DNA of 35,118 bases from Chlamydiota bacterium (lineage in GTDB: Bacteria; Chlamydiota; Chlamydiia; Chlamydiales; RGXB01), in contig RGYU01000006.1 of the NCBI GenBank assembly GCA_010031885.1, positions 1 to 35,118 of the forward strand. Reading direction: 5' to 3'. A model generated the notes under the pieces. That model had not been told where the DNA came from, searched no databases, and saw nothing but the letters and a program-made list of their open reading frames with translations. Below, in pieces: positions 24,974-34,477 of this stretch. The position numbers were made by a program, and so were the translations under genes. How positions within the stretch are numbered: the first letter of the stretch is position 1; each line of letters begins with the position of its first letter.

Positions 24974-27710
24974 TCAAAAGCCGGTCATGCTGTGTTTTTA
25001 AAGCAACCATTTCATTAAAAAGATCTCGATACTGTTGGTTCGTATTTTCCAATAAAACAGCAGGTGCTTTAGAAACAAATTCAGGATTTTCCAGTCTTGT
25101 TTTCAGTCCGTCGATCTTTTTTTGAAGAGACTCCATCTGCTTTTCGATCCTTATGCACTCTTTAAATAGGAGATCTTTGGGTAGCGGTATAAAAAGGATC
25201 GCTTCATTAAAGATCAACTTTGTACCAAATTCAGTGCCCTTGAACTCTTCATCAAAGTGGAGTGAGGATTTTGTAAGAGTTTCTATGACATCTTTTGCAT
25301 CCAGGGGATCAGTCCCATCCGTTTTTTGTCGCAAAACACGAATTTCAATTTCAGCTCCAAGAGGGATCTGCATTTCGGCGCGAACATTACGAATTTTTTG
25401 CACCCATTCCAAAGCTAAATCAAAGTAGGCAACATCATAACTCTTTGATGTCAATCCGACTTGCCGTGTGGCTAAAAGTGGATCAAGCCCTTCAATTTTG
25501 TCTTTAATCGTCTGATAGATCTCTTCTGTAACAAACGGAATGAAGGGGTGCATGAGAGCTAAAGATTCAATCAACACGTGAATTAAAACAGCTCTTGTCT
25601 GTTCAAAGTCTTTCTCGTCCCCTTTTTTCTTGAAAAGGACCGGTTTGATCGCCTCTAGGTAGACAGCGCAAAACTCATCCCAAAAAAAGCGGTAAACACG
25701 CATGCTCGCTTCATTAATGAAATAGCGCCCTATCAACGATTCAATTTCTTTGCTTGTCTCGCTGAGCTTTGCCAAAATCCATTGGTTGGCATCGCCGAGA
25801 AAGTGTTGTTCTAGTTTGGGTAGATGAGTGAGATCACCTAAGTGGGGGAGAGTGAAACGAAATGCATTCCAGATTTTATTTATAAAGTTACGCCCCTCTT
25901 CAAAACGGCGCAAATCTAAATCGATCTGGCGCGCATGGGAGACCAATGATAGGAGAGTGAAGCGAACTGCATCCACTCCGTAAGTTTCGATCATTTCTAC
26001 AGGATTGATCACGTTTCCTTTGGACTTGGACATTTTCTCCCATTTGAAATGAACCCCTTTTGGAGGTTTTTCCATCAGCTCAAAGGCGCTTCGTTCCTCC
26101 TTGGATGCGTAGTGAATACGTCCATCGGCGTCTTGTCTCCAATACGACTTTGCGTAGATAAGTCCATGCAAAAATACCTGCTTGAAGGGGGGGGCCTCTT
26201 CGGCAAATTCGGCCATCAGAAGCATACGAGCTACCCAAAAGAAAAGGATGTCATGACCCGTAACTAAAACGGAAGTGGGGTAAAAGGTTTTAAAATCTTG
26301 AGTTTTTTGAGGCCACCCGGTGCAGCTCAAAGGCCAAAGGGCACTGGAAAACCAAGTGTCTAAAACATCTGGATCTTTGCGCCATCTTGAAGGATTCTTT
26401 TCCACCTCAGAGGGTAGGCCCTCGCCGATGTAGCAAATAGTATGGTCCTCATTTTCTGTGTCGTACCATATGGGAATAGAATGTCCCCACCAAAGCTGTC
26501 TGGAAATGCACCAGTCTTGAAGGTTATCGATCCAATGAAGGTAGGTCTTCACCCACTCTTGGGGGATGATTTCAACCTCTTTGTTTTCGACAATTTCCTT
26601 CAGGCGATCTTTGTAGGCGCGCATGTTTACGAACCACTGTTTCGATAGAAATGGTTCAATCACTGCCTTGGAGCGATAAGAGATTCCTACACGGTGGGTG
26701 TGCTTTTCGATTTTAATCAGGTGGCCACTTTGTTCCATTTTTTGGACAATTAAATCCCTTGCCTCAGCCATTTTGAGGCCAGAATAAATCCCGTGCCCCT
26801 CGACGACGTGACCGTTTGGGGTCATCATATTCAAAGCCTCAAGGCCAAGTCTTTTGGCGCAGGCATAATCGTTTGGGTCATGTCCCGGTGTAATTTTTAC
26901 GGCACCTGTGCCAAAATCAGGATCGACAAAATGATCTAAAACGATTGGTAGATGAACGTTGCGGGCGGGGTGGTAAAAAGTTTTATTGTGATAGCCAAGA
27001 TATTTTGGGTCCTTGGGATGAATAGCTATGGCAACATCGGCTAGCATCGTCTCGGGGCGGGTAGTGGCAACCCGGATAAAGCCCGATCCATCACTGAGTG
27101 AAAATTGAAATGTATAGAGCCTGCCCTCTTGCTCTTCATACTCGACCTCGTCATCTGCAAGAGCCGTTTCGGTAATCGGATCCCAGTTGACTAGGTAAAG
27201 ACCTCGATAGATCAATTTTTTGTCGTAAAGTTTTTTGAACATTGTACTGACGGCTTTGGAGCAGACAGAATCGAGTGTAAAACGCTGCCGCGACCAATCG
27301 CAGGAGGCCCCTATTCGTTTAAACTGGGATAAAATTCGCTCTTCGTAATCGTCTTTCCACTTAAGTGCATAAGCCAAAAACTCCTCTTTTGTCATATCAG
27401 TGCGACGTTTTTGGTGCGTGGTTAAAAGCATTCTCTCTACCACCGTTTGCGTTGCAATTCCGGCGTGATCGGTGCCAGGGTACCATACAACGTTGTAGCC
27501 ACGCATTCTGTGGTAACGAATCAAAAGATCTTGAATACTTCCATCAAGGGCATGGCCCATATGGAGTTGCCCAGTCACGTTTGGGGGGGGGATCACAATA
27601 GAAAACGGGGGTTTCAGACTGGTTTCTTCGGCAGTGAAGGCCCCTTTCCATAAGGGGGTTACGCGCTCTTCATTCGCTTTGGGATCAAAAGTTTTAGGCA
27701 ATTCTTCCAT
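24948..27710 (-). CDS. valS: Valyl-tRNA synthetase
   Basis: A 920-residue class Ia synthetase (EC 6.1.1.9). The HIGH motif is HMGH (50-53) in PPNVTGQLHMGHALDG, and the KMSKS loop is KMSKSKGN (559-566). The editing domain lies between (VATTRPETMLADVAIA, FGTGAVKITPGHDPND). The C-terminal ~65 residues form the ValRS-specific coiled-coil arm (KQMESLQKKIDGLKTRLENP). Length is normal. The gene is separated by 98 bp from a divergent helical-protein gene; a possible promoter (TTGCCC-16 bp-TATCTA) lies there. In Chlamydia valS lies beside the V-ATPase genes and pknD. Confidence 0.98.
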   Translation of the reverse strand: MEELPKTFDPKANEERVTPLWKGAFTAEETSLKPPFSIVIPPPNVTGQLHMGHALDGSIQDLLIRYHRMRGYNVVWYPGTDHAGIATQTVVERMLLTTHQKRRTDMTKEEFLAYALKWKDDYEERILSQFKRIGASCDWSRQRFTLDSVCSKAVSTMFKKLYDKKLIYRGLYLVNWDPITETALADDEVEYEEQEGRLYTFQFSLSDGSGFIRVATTRPETMLADVAIAIHPKDPKYLGYHNKTFYHPARNVHLPIVLDHFVDPDFGTGAVKITPGHDPNDYACAKRLGLEALNMMTPNGHVVEGHGIYSGLKMAEARDLIVQKMEQSGHLIKIEKHTHRVGISYRSKAVIEPFLSKQWFVNMRAYKDRLKEIVENKEVEIIPQEWVKTYLHWIDNLQDWCISRQLWWGHSIPIWYDTENEDHTICYIGEGLPSEVEKNPSRWRKDPDVLDTWFSSALWPLSCTGWPQKTQDFKTFYPTSVLVTGHDILFFWVARMLLMAEFAEEAPPFKQVFLHGLIYAKSYWRQDADGRIHYASKEERSAFELMEKPPKGVHFKWEKMSKSKGNVINPVEMIETYGVDAVRFTLLSLVSHARQIDLDLRRFEEGRNFINKIWNAFRFTLPHLGDLTHLPKLEQHFLGDANQWILAKLSETSKEIESLIGRYFINEASMRVYRFFWDEFCAVYLEAIKPVLFKKKGDEKDFEQTRAVLIHVLIESLALMHPFIPFVTEEIYQTIKDKIEGLDPLLATRQVGLTSKSYDVAYFDLALEWVQKIRNVRAEMQIPLGAEIEIRVLRQKTDGTDPLDAKDVIETLTKSSLHFDEEFKGTEFGTKLIFNEAILFIPLPKDLLFKECIRIEKQMESLQKKIDGLKTRLENPEFVSKAPAVLLENTNQQYRDLFNEMVALKTQHDRLLIANSDQNR

Positions 27711-27728
27711 AGGGACTTAACGATACCA

Positions 27729-27756
27729 TAGATAGGATTTTGTGCGCAAAGGGCAA
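27729..27756 (-). promoter_or_regulatory. Possible valS promoter
   Basis: TTGCCC and TATCTA with 16-bp spacing on the minus strand, 18 bp before the ATG. An alternative TTGCGC-18 bp-TATCGT overlaps it. Confidence 0.35.
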
Positions 27757-27808
27757 GCGGAGAAAAAAAAGGGGTGATTCGATAACGAATTTTATATAAA
27801 ATGTCCCT

Positions 27809-29674
27809 ATGCAACCGATTCATACTGCACCTTTTTTAGATTCCGACCAGATAAGTCAAAAAGCTTTGAGATTTTACCGACAAGAAATCATTGAAGGGAA
27901 TGCAACAGATATACCTGGACTATTTCAAGTTTTAGTCAATTCTGATTTGAGTATACCCAGATTTTTGGGCCAAGATCCCCCTCTCTATAGTCAAATAATC
28001 AATTTAATCGGACTTTCCTGGTTGCATTGTGCTGTGGAAATTTCTGTAAACTCCCAAATACAAAAAAAGAACTATTCTGAGGTTTGGCACGAGCGTCGAT
28101 TCTCTCTTTTGAAAGAAGATCTTGAAGATGGCGATTCAAATTTACATGACGATTTGGAGAGTTTTTTAACCTTAACAAAAGTGAACGGTTTAAAAAAGAT
28201 TCTAGCCGATCCGGACTTTATTCGTCTGTTTTCTCAAAACCAAGTTTTTTGGTTAAACAGCCTCTGTAGCCAATTTCCCGATTGTGTACAGAGTGTGAAT
28301 GCAGCCCTCAAAGGGGATCGATCCGGCATAAAAACGCCCTTAGTTAAAAGACAAGCCAGGATATCTGACAAAGAGAAAATGCTGGCTCAGCTTAGAATGG
28401 AAATTCAGTTAAATCCGGCAAACTATACGATCTCTATCATCAGATTTTTAGAAAAAAATGGACAAGGACGCCTCTGGGATATTTTCGCAGATCCCGAGCT
28501 TTCTGATAAACTCCTTCAAGATACAGAGTATCCTTGGGTAGGCCCCATCCTCAAGGCTTTTGAAGAAAATCATACGGTGATTGAAAGATTTTTATCTCGT
28601 GAATGGTCTACTAGGGAAGATTTTAGCGAATATTTGAAAACGCACCATAAATGGGTGGATGAGTTAAGTGAATTTTTCGATCCTATGACCCCGTTTCTTT
28701 TTTTGTTCTATTTTATAAAAAAAGATTATGACCCAATCAATCCATCGATCGAGTCAGGAGCCTTTCACAAGTTATTTCTAGATCCAAATTATTTAGAATT
28801 TTTTCACCAAGATGAAGGTTATACTTGGATCCCTTTCTATTTGAGTCGGTTTAGAAAAAACGGGATGTACATAAACTCTTTTTTGTCCGATCGGTTATTT
28901 CACGATAGAAAGCTAAAGCGCTTAGTGGATCTAAACCCCCCTTGGATAAAAAGTCTTATGGATTCTGTTCCTAAAGTCACCCCGTTCACTTTTACAGTGA
29001 TGCTCTTGCAAAACAAACTGAATTGCGAGGAATTTACACCCGATGAGCTCGCATTTAATTTGGATAAGCTTCCATGTTGGGTTAGTGAGGTATTTGTAAA
29101 TCCAAACCCTTGCTCTCCCTCAAAAGATACGTTCTTTTCATTTCTAAATTTTTGGGGTCATTTTTTTGAAAGCGAGAATTTTGTTTTGAAAGATGTTCAG
29201 GAGTTTATTTGGTTTTTACCCAATCTGCATCCTATCGAATTGATTTTTTTAGCCCGAGATGCCCGGTTTTGGTACATGATGGCAAAAACTTTGCCTAATT
29301 TTCCTACGAAAGCAAAAGCAATTATGATCCCCTCACTCAACACAACCGGTTTTTGGACCTTGATGCGGGAGATGCCTCTAGAACAGCACCCAATTTTTTT
29401 GGCTTATGCAACCAAACGGCAAAAAGAGTTTTATGGCTCCATGCAAATATTTCATGCAGATTATGAACTGGAAAATTTCGGGTCAAATTTTGAAAAAAAA
29501 GGGCTATTTCTAAAAAAGAGAATTGCTGTTTTGGAACAGATCAAAAAACTTGAAGTCTCGACTAAACTTTTGAATCATCACCTACTTTGGATGAAGCAGG
29601 AGGAAAAAAAAATAAAGTGGTGGATACTAAAGCCTAGCGAATCAACTTTAACTCTAGGGGCAAATACTCATTGA
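27809..29674 (+). CDS. Large helical protein related to the U-box protein, without U-box
   Basis: A 621-residue soluble protein with no signal peptide. It consists of helical repeats with Trp/Phe-rich motifs. YLEFFHQDEGYTW (~334) resembles HLEFLLQDEGFSK in the U-box protein, and both end with a Lys/Gln-rich coiled-coil region (FLKKRIAVLEQIKKLE). No U-box follows; the tail ends within 41 bp of overlap with the convergent pknD gene, so a C-terminal domain may have been lost. There is no Shine-Dalgarno before the ATG; TATATAAAAT lies only ~10 bp upstream, so the mRNA could be nearly leaderless. The function is unknown and an effector role is inferred from the family and its place between valS and pknD. 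Confidence 0.65.
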   Translation: MQPIHTAPFLDSDQISQKALRFYRQEIIEGNATDIPGLFQVLVNSDLSIPRFLGQDPPLYSQIINLIGLSWLHCAVEISVNSQIQKKNYSEVWHERRFSLLKEDLEDGDSNLHDDLESFLTLTKVNGLKKILADPDFIRLFSQNQVFWLNSLCSQFPDCVQSVNAALKGDRSGIKTPLVKRQARISDKEKMLAQLRMEIQLNPANYTISIIRFLEKNGQGRLWDIFADPELSDKLLQDTEYPWVGPILKAFEENHTVIERFLSREWSTREDFSEYLKTHHKWVDELSEFFDPMTPFLFLFYFIKKDYDPINPSIESGAFHKLFLDPNYLEFFHQDEGYTWIPFYLSRFRKNGMYINSFLSDRLFHDRKLKRLVDLNPPWIKSLMDSVPKVTPFTFTVMLLQNKLNCEEFTPDELAFNLDKLPCWVSEVFVNPNPCSPSKDTFFSFLNFWGHFFESENFVLKDVQEFIWFLPNLHPIELIFLARDARFWYMMAKTLPNFPTKAKAIMIPSLNTTGFWTLMREMPLEQHPIFLAYATKRQKEFYGSMQIFHADYELENFGSNFEKKGLFLKKRIAVLEQIKKLEVSTKLLNHHLLWMKQEEKKIKWWILKPSESTLTLGANTH

Positions 29675-31796
29675 ACGGGACTAAGAGAGTTTTATTTTTT
29701 TGGGCTCCTAAAATGTTGTAGAGGATCCCCATTTCTTCTTTATGGGGCTTATGAAGGATCCACTCACGAAATTTTTTCATTAAAGGGGACTGGGCGTCGT
29801 CTATGGTTTCTAAAAAATTTTGAGCCTCTTTCAGACCCAAAGACTCTAGCACCTTTCCTTTCATTAAGTACAAGGCAATGACTCCCTCCTCAGAAAATTC
29901 CCCAAGAAAAGGGGGGAAAGCTAATTTTCCTACGAGCTCTTGAATCGAGGGGTGATTGCGATCGATGAGGCGGTAGCGAATCAATAAAAGAGCAAACAGA
30001 TAAGGGCCTATGCGACTCTCTTCTTTGGACTGCTCCATCCTGAAAAGGATCTCTTCTTCAATCAAGACAAGATTTGGATCATTTTCAAAGAGATTAAGGG
30101 CAATTTCGTAACATTTTGCCTCTTCTTGCATGTCTTGCAATTTACGATATGCGAGCCCTTTACCTAGCCACTCTAATACCCCTTTTTGCGTTTTATGGAG
30201 TTTTTCGAAGGCCTCAAGTGCCTCCTCTATGCGATTCAATTCTAAAAGGGTTAAGCCACACCTGAAAGCGGCAATCAGACCCTCGCTTCTCCTTTCAAAA
30301 GAGTGGATGATACGTTGATATTCATCGTAGGCTTTTTCATACAGCTGGTTTGCAAAAAAAGTATCCGGAATCGTTAAACATCCTATACGGGCATTGTACG
30401 ACCCCTGATAAACGGAAAAATTTTTCATCCTGTAGTTAAGATCTTTGTAAACAAGGCCAACATGGGCACCGACTACCGGTAAAAAAATGGGAAAATGAAA
30501 GAGAAGCGATTGATTGATCTTGAGTTGTATGGACTCGTAGAGTTTCTCGATTTCCACCTCGCAACTCTCTTCTATTTCAATTTGTGGAGCCAAAATGATT
30601 TTTAGAACAATTCCTGCTCTCATGAGCCTTACCTGGCCTGGCATAAGCCAAACAGTAAGTCCGGAATCGAGCCCTTTTTGATCAAATTTGTGGGCAACGC
30701 CGAGTAAAAAACCGATCCCCTCAGATCCCTTTTGGAATGTGATGTTGGATTCGAGCTTCACATTTCCCGCAAAAAGAGAGGAAGAAAGCATATAAATGGC
30801 CCAATCCCGAGTCTGTTTAAGCACTACAGTTTCCTGAAATTCCCAATCACCGGCCTGTTTTGGATCCAGTCTAGCAGAAAACACCCAATCGGCCTTCCCT
30901 TCAAAATAGTGCTCAAGATCGGCGATCATATCTCTTAAGCTTTGGTAGCGCTCTTCTTTTTTAAAAGACAATGACTTCATAGCTATTTTTGCTAAAAGAG
31001 GGGGAATCTCTCTCATAGGGGCGATATCAATCGGGTCGTTTACTTTTTCTTTTTCAACATCTTGCTTAAATTGCTTAACTGAAACGCGTCTAAAGGGGTG
31101 TTTGAGGGTAAGGATCTGATATAAAATTACCCCTAAAGAATAGATGTCACTTTGAATGGTATCTAGTTTTTCTAAAATTCTTTCCGGAGCCATGTAGGTG
31201 ATTGTACCTACAATTTTTCCAACACGGGTAAGGTCTGGGTGTGATTTAAGGACTGGCATTTGGTCGAAAGAGTCGTCGGTCATGTCAGCATATTCCGCTA
31301 AACCGAAGTCATAAATCATCACTTCATTGAAGGGGCCAATCAGGATGTTTTCCGGTTTTAAATCTCGGTGCAAAACTCCTTTAGAGTGGGCGTATTGAAC
31401 CGCATGGCAAACGGTCAAAAAATCGCGTACGAGATGAATCGTAGAGGCCTTGGATTTTCTATACTCTGCTAAAAGGGTCTTGAGAGTTTTACCCTGAATA
31501 AATGGCATCACATAAAAAATATCACTTATGGTCTCCTCAATCGAATAAACCGCCAAAATGGCGGGATGGGTAAGTTGCGCCGCTATTTTTGCTTCTTTCA
31601 AAAACCGTTGCCGAATCAATGGGATTTCGTGCATTTCGGGACGTATCCGTTTTAGGGCAACATCCCGCTCGGTATGAGGATCGAAACATAAATAAACCTC
31701 ACCCATACCGCCTTTCCCAATCAGTTTTTTGACCAGGTAATGTCCAATTTTTTCGGGTAGTTGTGCAGATGGGGTAGTTGCATCTTGTTTATCCAT
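29634..31796 (-). CDS. pknD: Ser/Thr protein kinase, PknD type
   Basis: A 720-residue Hanks-type kinase. The kinase domain spans ~19-297: glycine loop GKGGMGEV (27-34), ATP lysine K49, HRDLKPEN (143-150), DFG (163-165) and APE (203-205), so it should be active. A beta-rich middle section (~310-475) and TPR-like helices (~483-575, e.g. NRIEEALEAFEKL) follow. C. trachomatis PknD (CT301) has the same kinase-first layout but is about 930 residues, so this one is shorter at the C-terminus. No transmembrane helix is evident. It is divergent from trpS with a ~45-bp gap. Its 3' end overlaps the convergent helical-protein gene. Confidence 0.92.
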   Translation of the reverse strand: MDKQDATTPSAQLPEKIGHYLVKKLIGKGGMGEVYLCFDPHTERDVALKRIRPEMHEIPLIRQRFLKEAKIAAQLTHPAILAVYSIEETISDIFYVMPFIQGKTLKTLLAEYRKSKASTIHLVRDFLTVCHAVQYAHSKGVLHRDLKPENILIGPFNEVMIYDFGLAEYADMTDDSFDQMPVLKSHPDLTRVGKIVGTITYMAPERILEKLDTIQSDIYSLGVILYQILTLKHPFRRVSVKQFKQDVEKEKVNDPIDIAPMREIPPLLAKIAMKSLSFKKEERYQSLRDMIADLEHYFEGKADWVFSARLDPKQAGDWEFQETVVLKQTRDWAIYMLSSSLFAGNVKLESNITFQKGSEGIGFLLGVAHKFDQKGLDSGLTVWLMPGQVRLMRAGIVLKIILAPQIEIEESCEVEIEKLYESIQLKINQSLLFHFPIFLPVVGAHVGLVYKDLNYRMKNFSVYQGSYNARIGCLTIPDTFFANQLYEKAYDEYQRIIHSFERRSEGLIAAFRCGLTLLELNRIEEALEAFEKLHKTQKGVLEWLGKGLAYRKLQDMQEEAKCYEIALNLFENDPNLVLIEEEILFRMEQSKEESRIGPYLFALLLIRYRLIDRNHPSIQELVGKLAFPPFLGEFSEEGVIALYLMKGKVLESLGLKEAQNFLETIDDAQSPLMKKFREWILHKPHKEEMGILYNILGAQKNKTLLVPFNEYLPLELKLIR

Positions 31797-31843
31797 AAAA
31801 AAAACTATCGCATGAAATAGGGGAAGTTGGCAAGAATAGCGTG

Positions 31844-32857
31844 ATGAAAAAAAGAATTCTGACAGGAGATCGACCTACAGGGCAGCTCCATTTAGGCCAT
31901 TATGTTGGATCCTTGAAAAACCGTATTTCTTTACAAAAAGAGCATGAACAATTTGTGATGATTGCGGATGCACAGGCTTTAACGGACAACTACGATCATC
32001 CTGAAAAAGTGCGTAAAAATATTTTAGAGGTCATGCTCGATTATTTAGCTGTCGGGATTGATCCGGCAAAAACCACCTTTTTTATCCAATCTCAGATTCC
32101 TCAGTTATTTGAACTCACTTTTTATTTTCTCAATATGGTGACTTACAATCGCCTCAAACACAATCCGACCGTTAAAACGGAGATGCAGCAAAAAGGGCTT
32201 GAAGACAATGTAACCGCAGGTTTCATGATTTATCCAGTTTCCCAAGCGGCCGATATCACCCTTTTTTCCGGGGAACTCGTTCCGGTCGGTGCTGACCAGG
32301 TCCCGATATTAGAACAGACAAACGAAATTGTTCGTCGATTTAATACAATCTATAAAACAGATGTTTTAAAAGAGGCGACCCCTATGTTTTCTAATTGCCC
32401 CCGGCTGATGGGTCCTGACGGAAAATCGAAAATGTCAAAATCATTAGGGAACGCGCTGACACTAGATGCAACACAAAGCCAAATCGAAGAGATTGTAAAA
32501 AAAATGTATACTGACCCAGACCATCTCAAAGTGAGCGATCCAGGTAAGGTGGAGGGAAATGTGGTGTTTGCCTACTTGGATGCTTTTGATCCCGATTTGA
32601 CCCGCGTGCAAGATCTGAAAGCCCATTATCAAAGAGGAGGCCTGGGAGATATGACAATCAAGCGCCATCTGATGCAGGTTTTGGAGACTTTTATTGCCCC
32701 TATTCGTGACAGACGCAATCAGCTCAAAGAAAATCCTCAACAGGCTTTAGATATTCTCCATGAAGGGACGAAAAATGCTCTTAGAGTTGGTATGAAAAAA
32801 ATGGAAGAGATCAAGGAGGCGATGCATATCCATTACCCCTTTGGAGTACCGTCTTAA
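31844..32857 (+). CDS. trpS: Tryptophanyl-tRNA synthetase
   Basis: A class Ic synthetase (EC 6.1.1.2) of 337 residues. The nucleotide-binding motif is GDRPTGQLHLGHYVGS, and the KMSKS loop is SKMSKSLGN. SADIT-type and GADQ segments typical of TrpRS are present (QAADITLF, VPVGADQVPILE). A GTG directly before the ATG could also serve as the start. There is no strong Shine-Dalgarno at normal distance; GGGGAAG lies ~18 nt upstream. Chlamydiae often need host tryptophan, so this enzyme is essential whether or not the pathway is complete. A run of eight T follows ~40 bp after the stop, without a convincing stem. Confidence 0.96.
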   Translation: MKKRILTGDRPTGQLHLGHYVGSLKNRISLQKEHEQFVMIADAQALTDNYDHPEKVRKNILEVMLDYLAVGIDPAKTTFFIQSQIPQLFELTFYFLNMVTYNRLKHNPTVKTEMQQKGLEDNVTAGFMIYPVSQAADITLFSGELVPVGADQVPILEQTNEIVRRFNTIYKTDVLKEATPMFSNCPRLMGPDGKSKMSKSLGNALTLDATQSQIEEIVKKMYTDPDHLKVSDPGKVEGNVVFAYLDAFDPDLTRVQDLKAHYQRGGLGDMTIKRHLMQVLETFIAPIRDRRNQLKENPQQALDILHEGTKNALRVGMKKMEEIKEAMHIHYPFGVPS

Positions 32858-32908
32858 AAAATCCATCTAGGTTATAGAATTAGGCTGCACCTTGGTGTTT
32901 TTTTTCCC

Positions 32909-34477
32909 CTAATCGAAACCTATAGAAAGCTCTCGATCTTCTTTTAGATCCATGAAGGGATTTCCAGTGAGGTAAAGCCCATGGTTTTCAACTAGGTTTG
33001 AGGGGAGGTCGGGCAAAGCGTGGAGTTGGTTTTTCGCAAGATTCAGATGTCTTAGGTGTTTGAGCAGGGTAATTTTTGAAGAAACGGTGTGGATGTTGTT
33101 TTTTTCCAGGTCCAATATATGGAGCAGGCCTATTTTTTGAATTTCATCCGGAATCAACTCAATCAGATTGCCGCTAAGATGGAGCTCTCTAAGATTCAGC
33201 AGTTCCTCGAAGTATGTGGGGAATGTCTGTATTTTATTACAATTCATCGAGATTTTATGCAAAGAGCGTAACTTACCAACAGTAAACGGGATTTTTTTGA
33301 AAAGATTCCCATCCATATTTAAATTTTCCAAACAGGAAAGAAAACTAAAAGTCGCGGGCAGATCAAAAAGTCGGTTTGAGCTCATATTCAGATATTTTAA
33401 CCGTTGAAGAACATGAATTCGTTCAGGTAATTCTAAAATTTGGTTCATACCAAGATCTAAAAATTCCAGTTTGCGAAATCCAAGAATTCCAACAGGAAAT
33501 TCTTCAAGGAGATTTTCACCCAATTTTATTTTCAACATTTTCTTTAGTTTGGACAGCCCTGAGGGGAATTTGTGTATGAGGTTGGAGGAAAGATCCAGAT
33601 GGGTAAGATTCCGACATTCATAAAAGGAGGTTTCGATATTTTCAATTTGGTTTTCACTTAAATCAAGTGTAGCAAGATATTTGAGGTTTGTAATCGACTC
33701 GGGTATTTGTTGAAGGCCGATCCCTTTGAGAGATAAATTGCACAATCGTCTTGGGAAAATCAGCGGATCTTCATTGAGCACCACCGGATTGTAAGATAGG
33801 GAGAGCTCTTTCAGAAGTTTAAGTTTTCTTAGCTCTCGGGGTAGACTATGAATCCGGTTATTGTCTAGATTCAGTGCCATAAGGTTAGGTAAACGGCATA
33901 AAGAGATGGGGATAGAGCCAATTTGGTTGAAGGAAAGATCCAAATACCTAAGAGAAGCCATTTCTTGAATGGAGTCAGGAATGGAGGTGATTTCGTTGTT
34001 TTTGAGTTTGAGCGTATGAAGATAAACAAAATTTCCAATCTCATCGGGAATCCTATCTATTGAATTATTCTCAAGATAAATCGCTTTTAAAAAAGGCATT
34101 TTCATGAGGATTGGGGGTATACTTTTAAGCCGATTATTTTGCAAAAAAAGATGATCGAGGGAGCGTAAATCGGCTAATTTTTCTGGAAGACAGGTCAGAC
34201 CGAGATCTTGAAGATAAAGAGATTTATGCTCCAGGAAAAGACAGTCTTGAATCCTTTTTGCAGCTATAAGACGCTCTTTAAATTCGTTTTCATTTTCAGA
34301 TGCAAAGATGTAGTCAATTAGATCTATGTCTAAGTCTGCTAGTTCCGCTCTATTCAATAAATGACTTGTTTTGGAAAAAAGGGGAGGGGTAACGGTTAGA
34401 AAGGATGCACCGATTGTGCAAATGTAATATTGAAATAAAACAAAAAAAGGCTTTTTGATTTTTTTTAATTTAGTCAT
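32909..34477 (-). CDS. Secreted leucine-rich repeat protein
   Basis: A 522-residue protein. Residues 1-~35 form a long, basic signal sequence (MTKLKKIKKPFFVLFQYY...). A ~50-residue acidic helix region follows. From residue 87 to ~500 there are about 18 consecutive repeats of 23 residues with the pattern LxxLxLxxNxIxxIPxxIxxLxx, the Leu-rich type seen in small-GTPase-interacting and bacterial effector LRR proteins. No catalytic domain (for example NEL ligase) follows; the C-terminus is a short cap. It may bind a protein at the cell surface or in the host. The ATG is preceded by AAGGGGG at 6 nt, but that site is buried in a hairpin. Confidence 0.85.
   Translation of the reverse strand: MTKLKKIKKPFFVLFQYYICTIGASFLTVTPPLFSKTSHLLNRAELADLDIDLIDYIFASENENEFKERLIAAKRIQDCLFLEHKSLYLQDLGLTCLPEKLADLRSLDHLFLQNNRLKSIPPILMKMPFLKAIYLENNSIDRIPDEIGNFVYLHTLKLKNNEITSIPDSIQEMASLRYLDLSFNQIGSIPISLCRLPNLMALNLDNNRIHSLPRELRKLKLLKELSLSYNPVVLNEDPLIFPRRLCNLSLKGIGLQQIPESITNLKYLATLDLSENQIENIETSFYECRNLTHLDLSSNLIHKFPSGLSKLKKMLKIKLGENLLEEFPVGILGFRKLEFLDLGMNQILELPERIHVLQRLKYLNMSSNRLFDLPATFSFLSCLENLNMDGNLFKKIPFTVGKLRSLHKISMNCNKIQTFPTYFEELLNLRELHLSGNLIELIPDEIQKIGLLHILDLEKNNIHTVSSKITLLKHLRHLNLAKNQLHALPDLPSNLVENHGLYLTGNPFMDLKEDRELSIGFD

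Noticed and set aside
32888-32906. Intrinsic terminator after trpS
   Set aside because: There is a run of eight T, but the only stem (CACC/GGTG) leaves a 2-nt loop, so no convincing hairpin forms.
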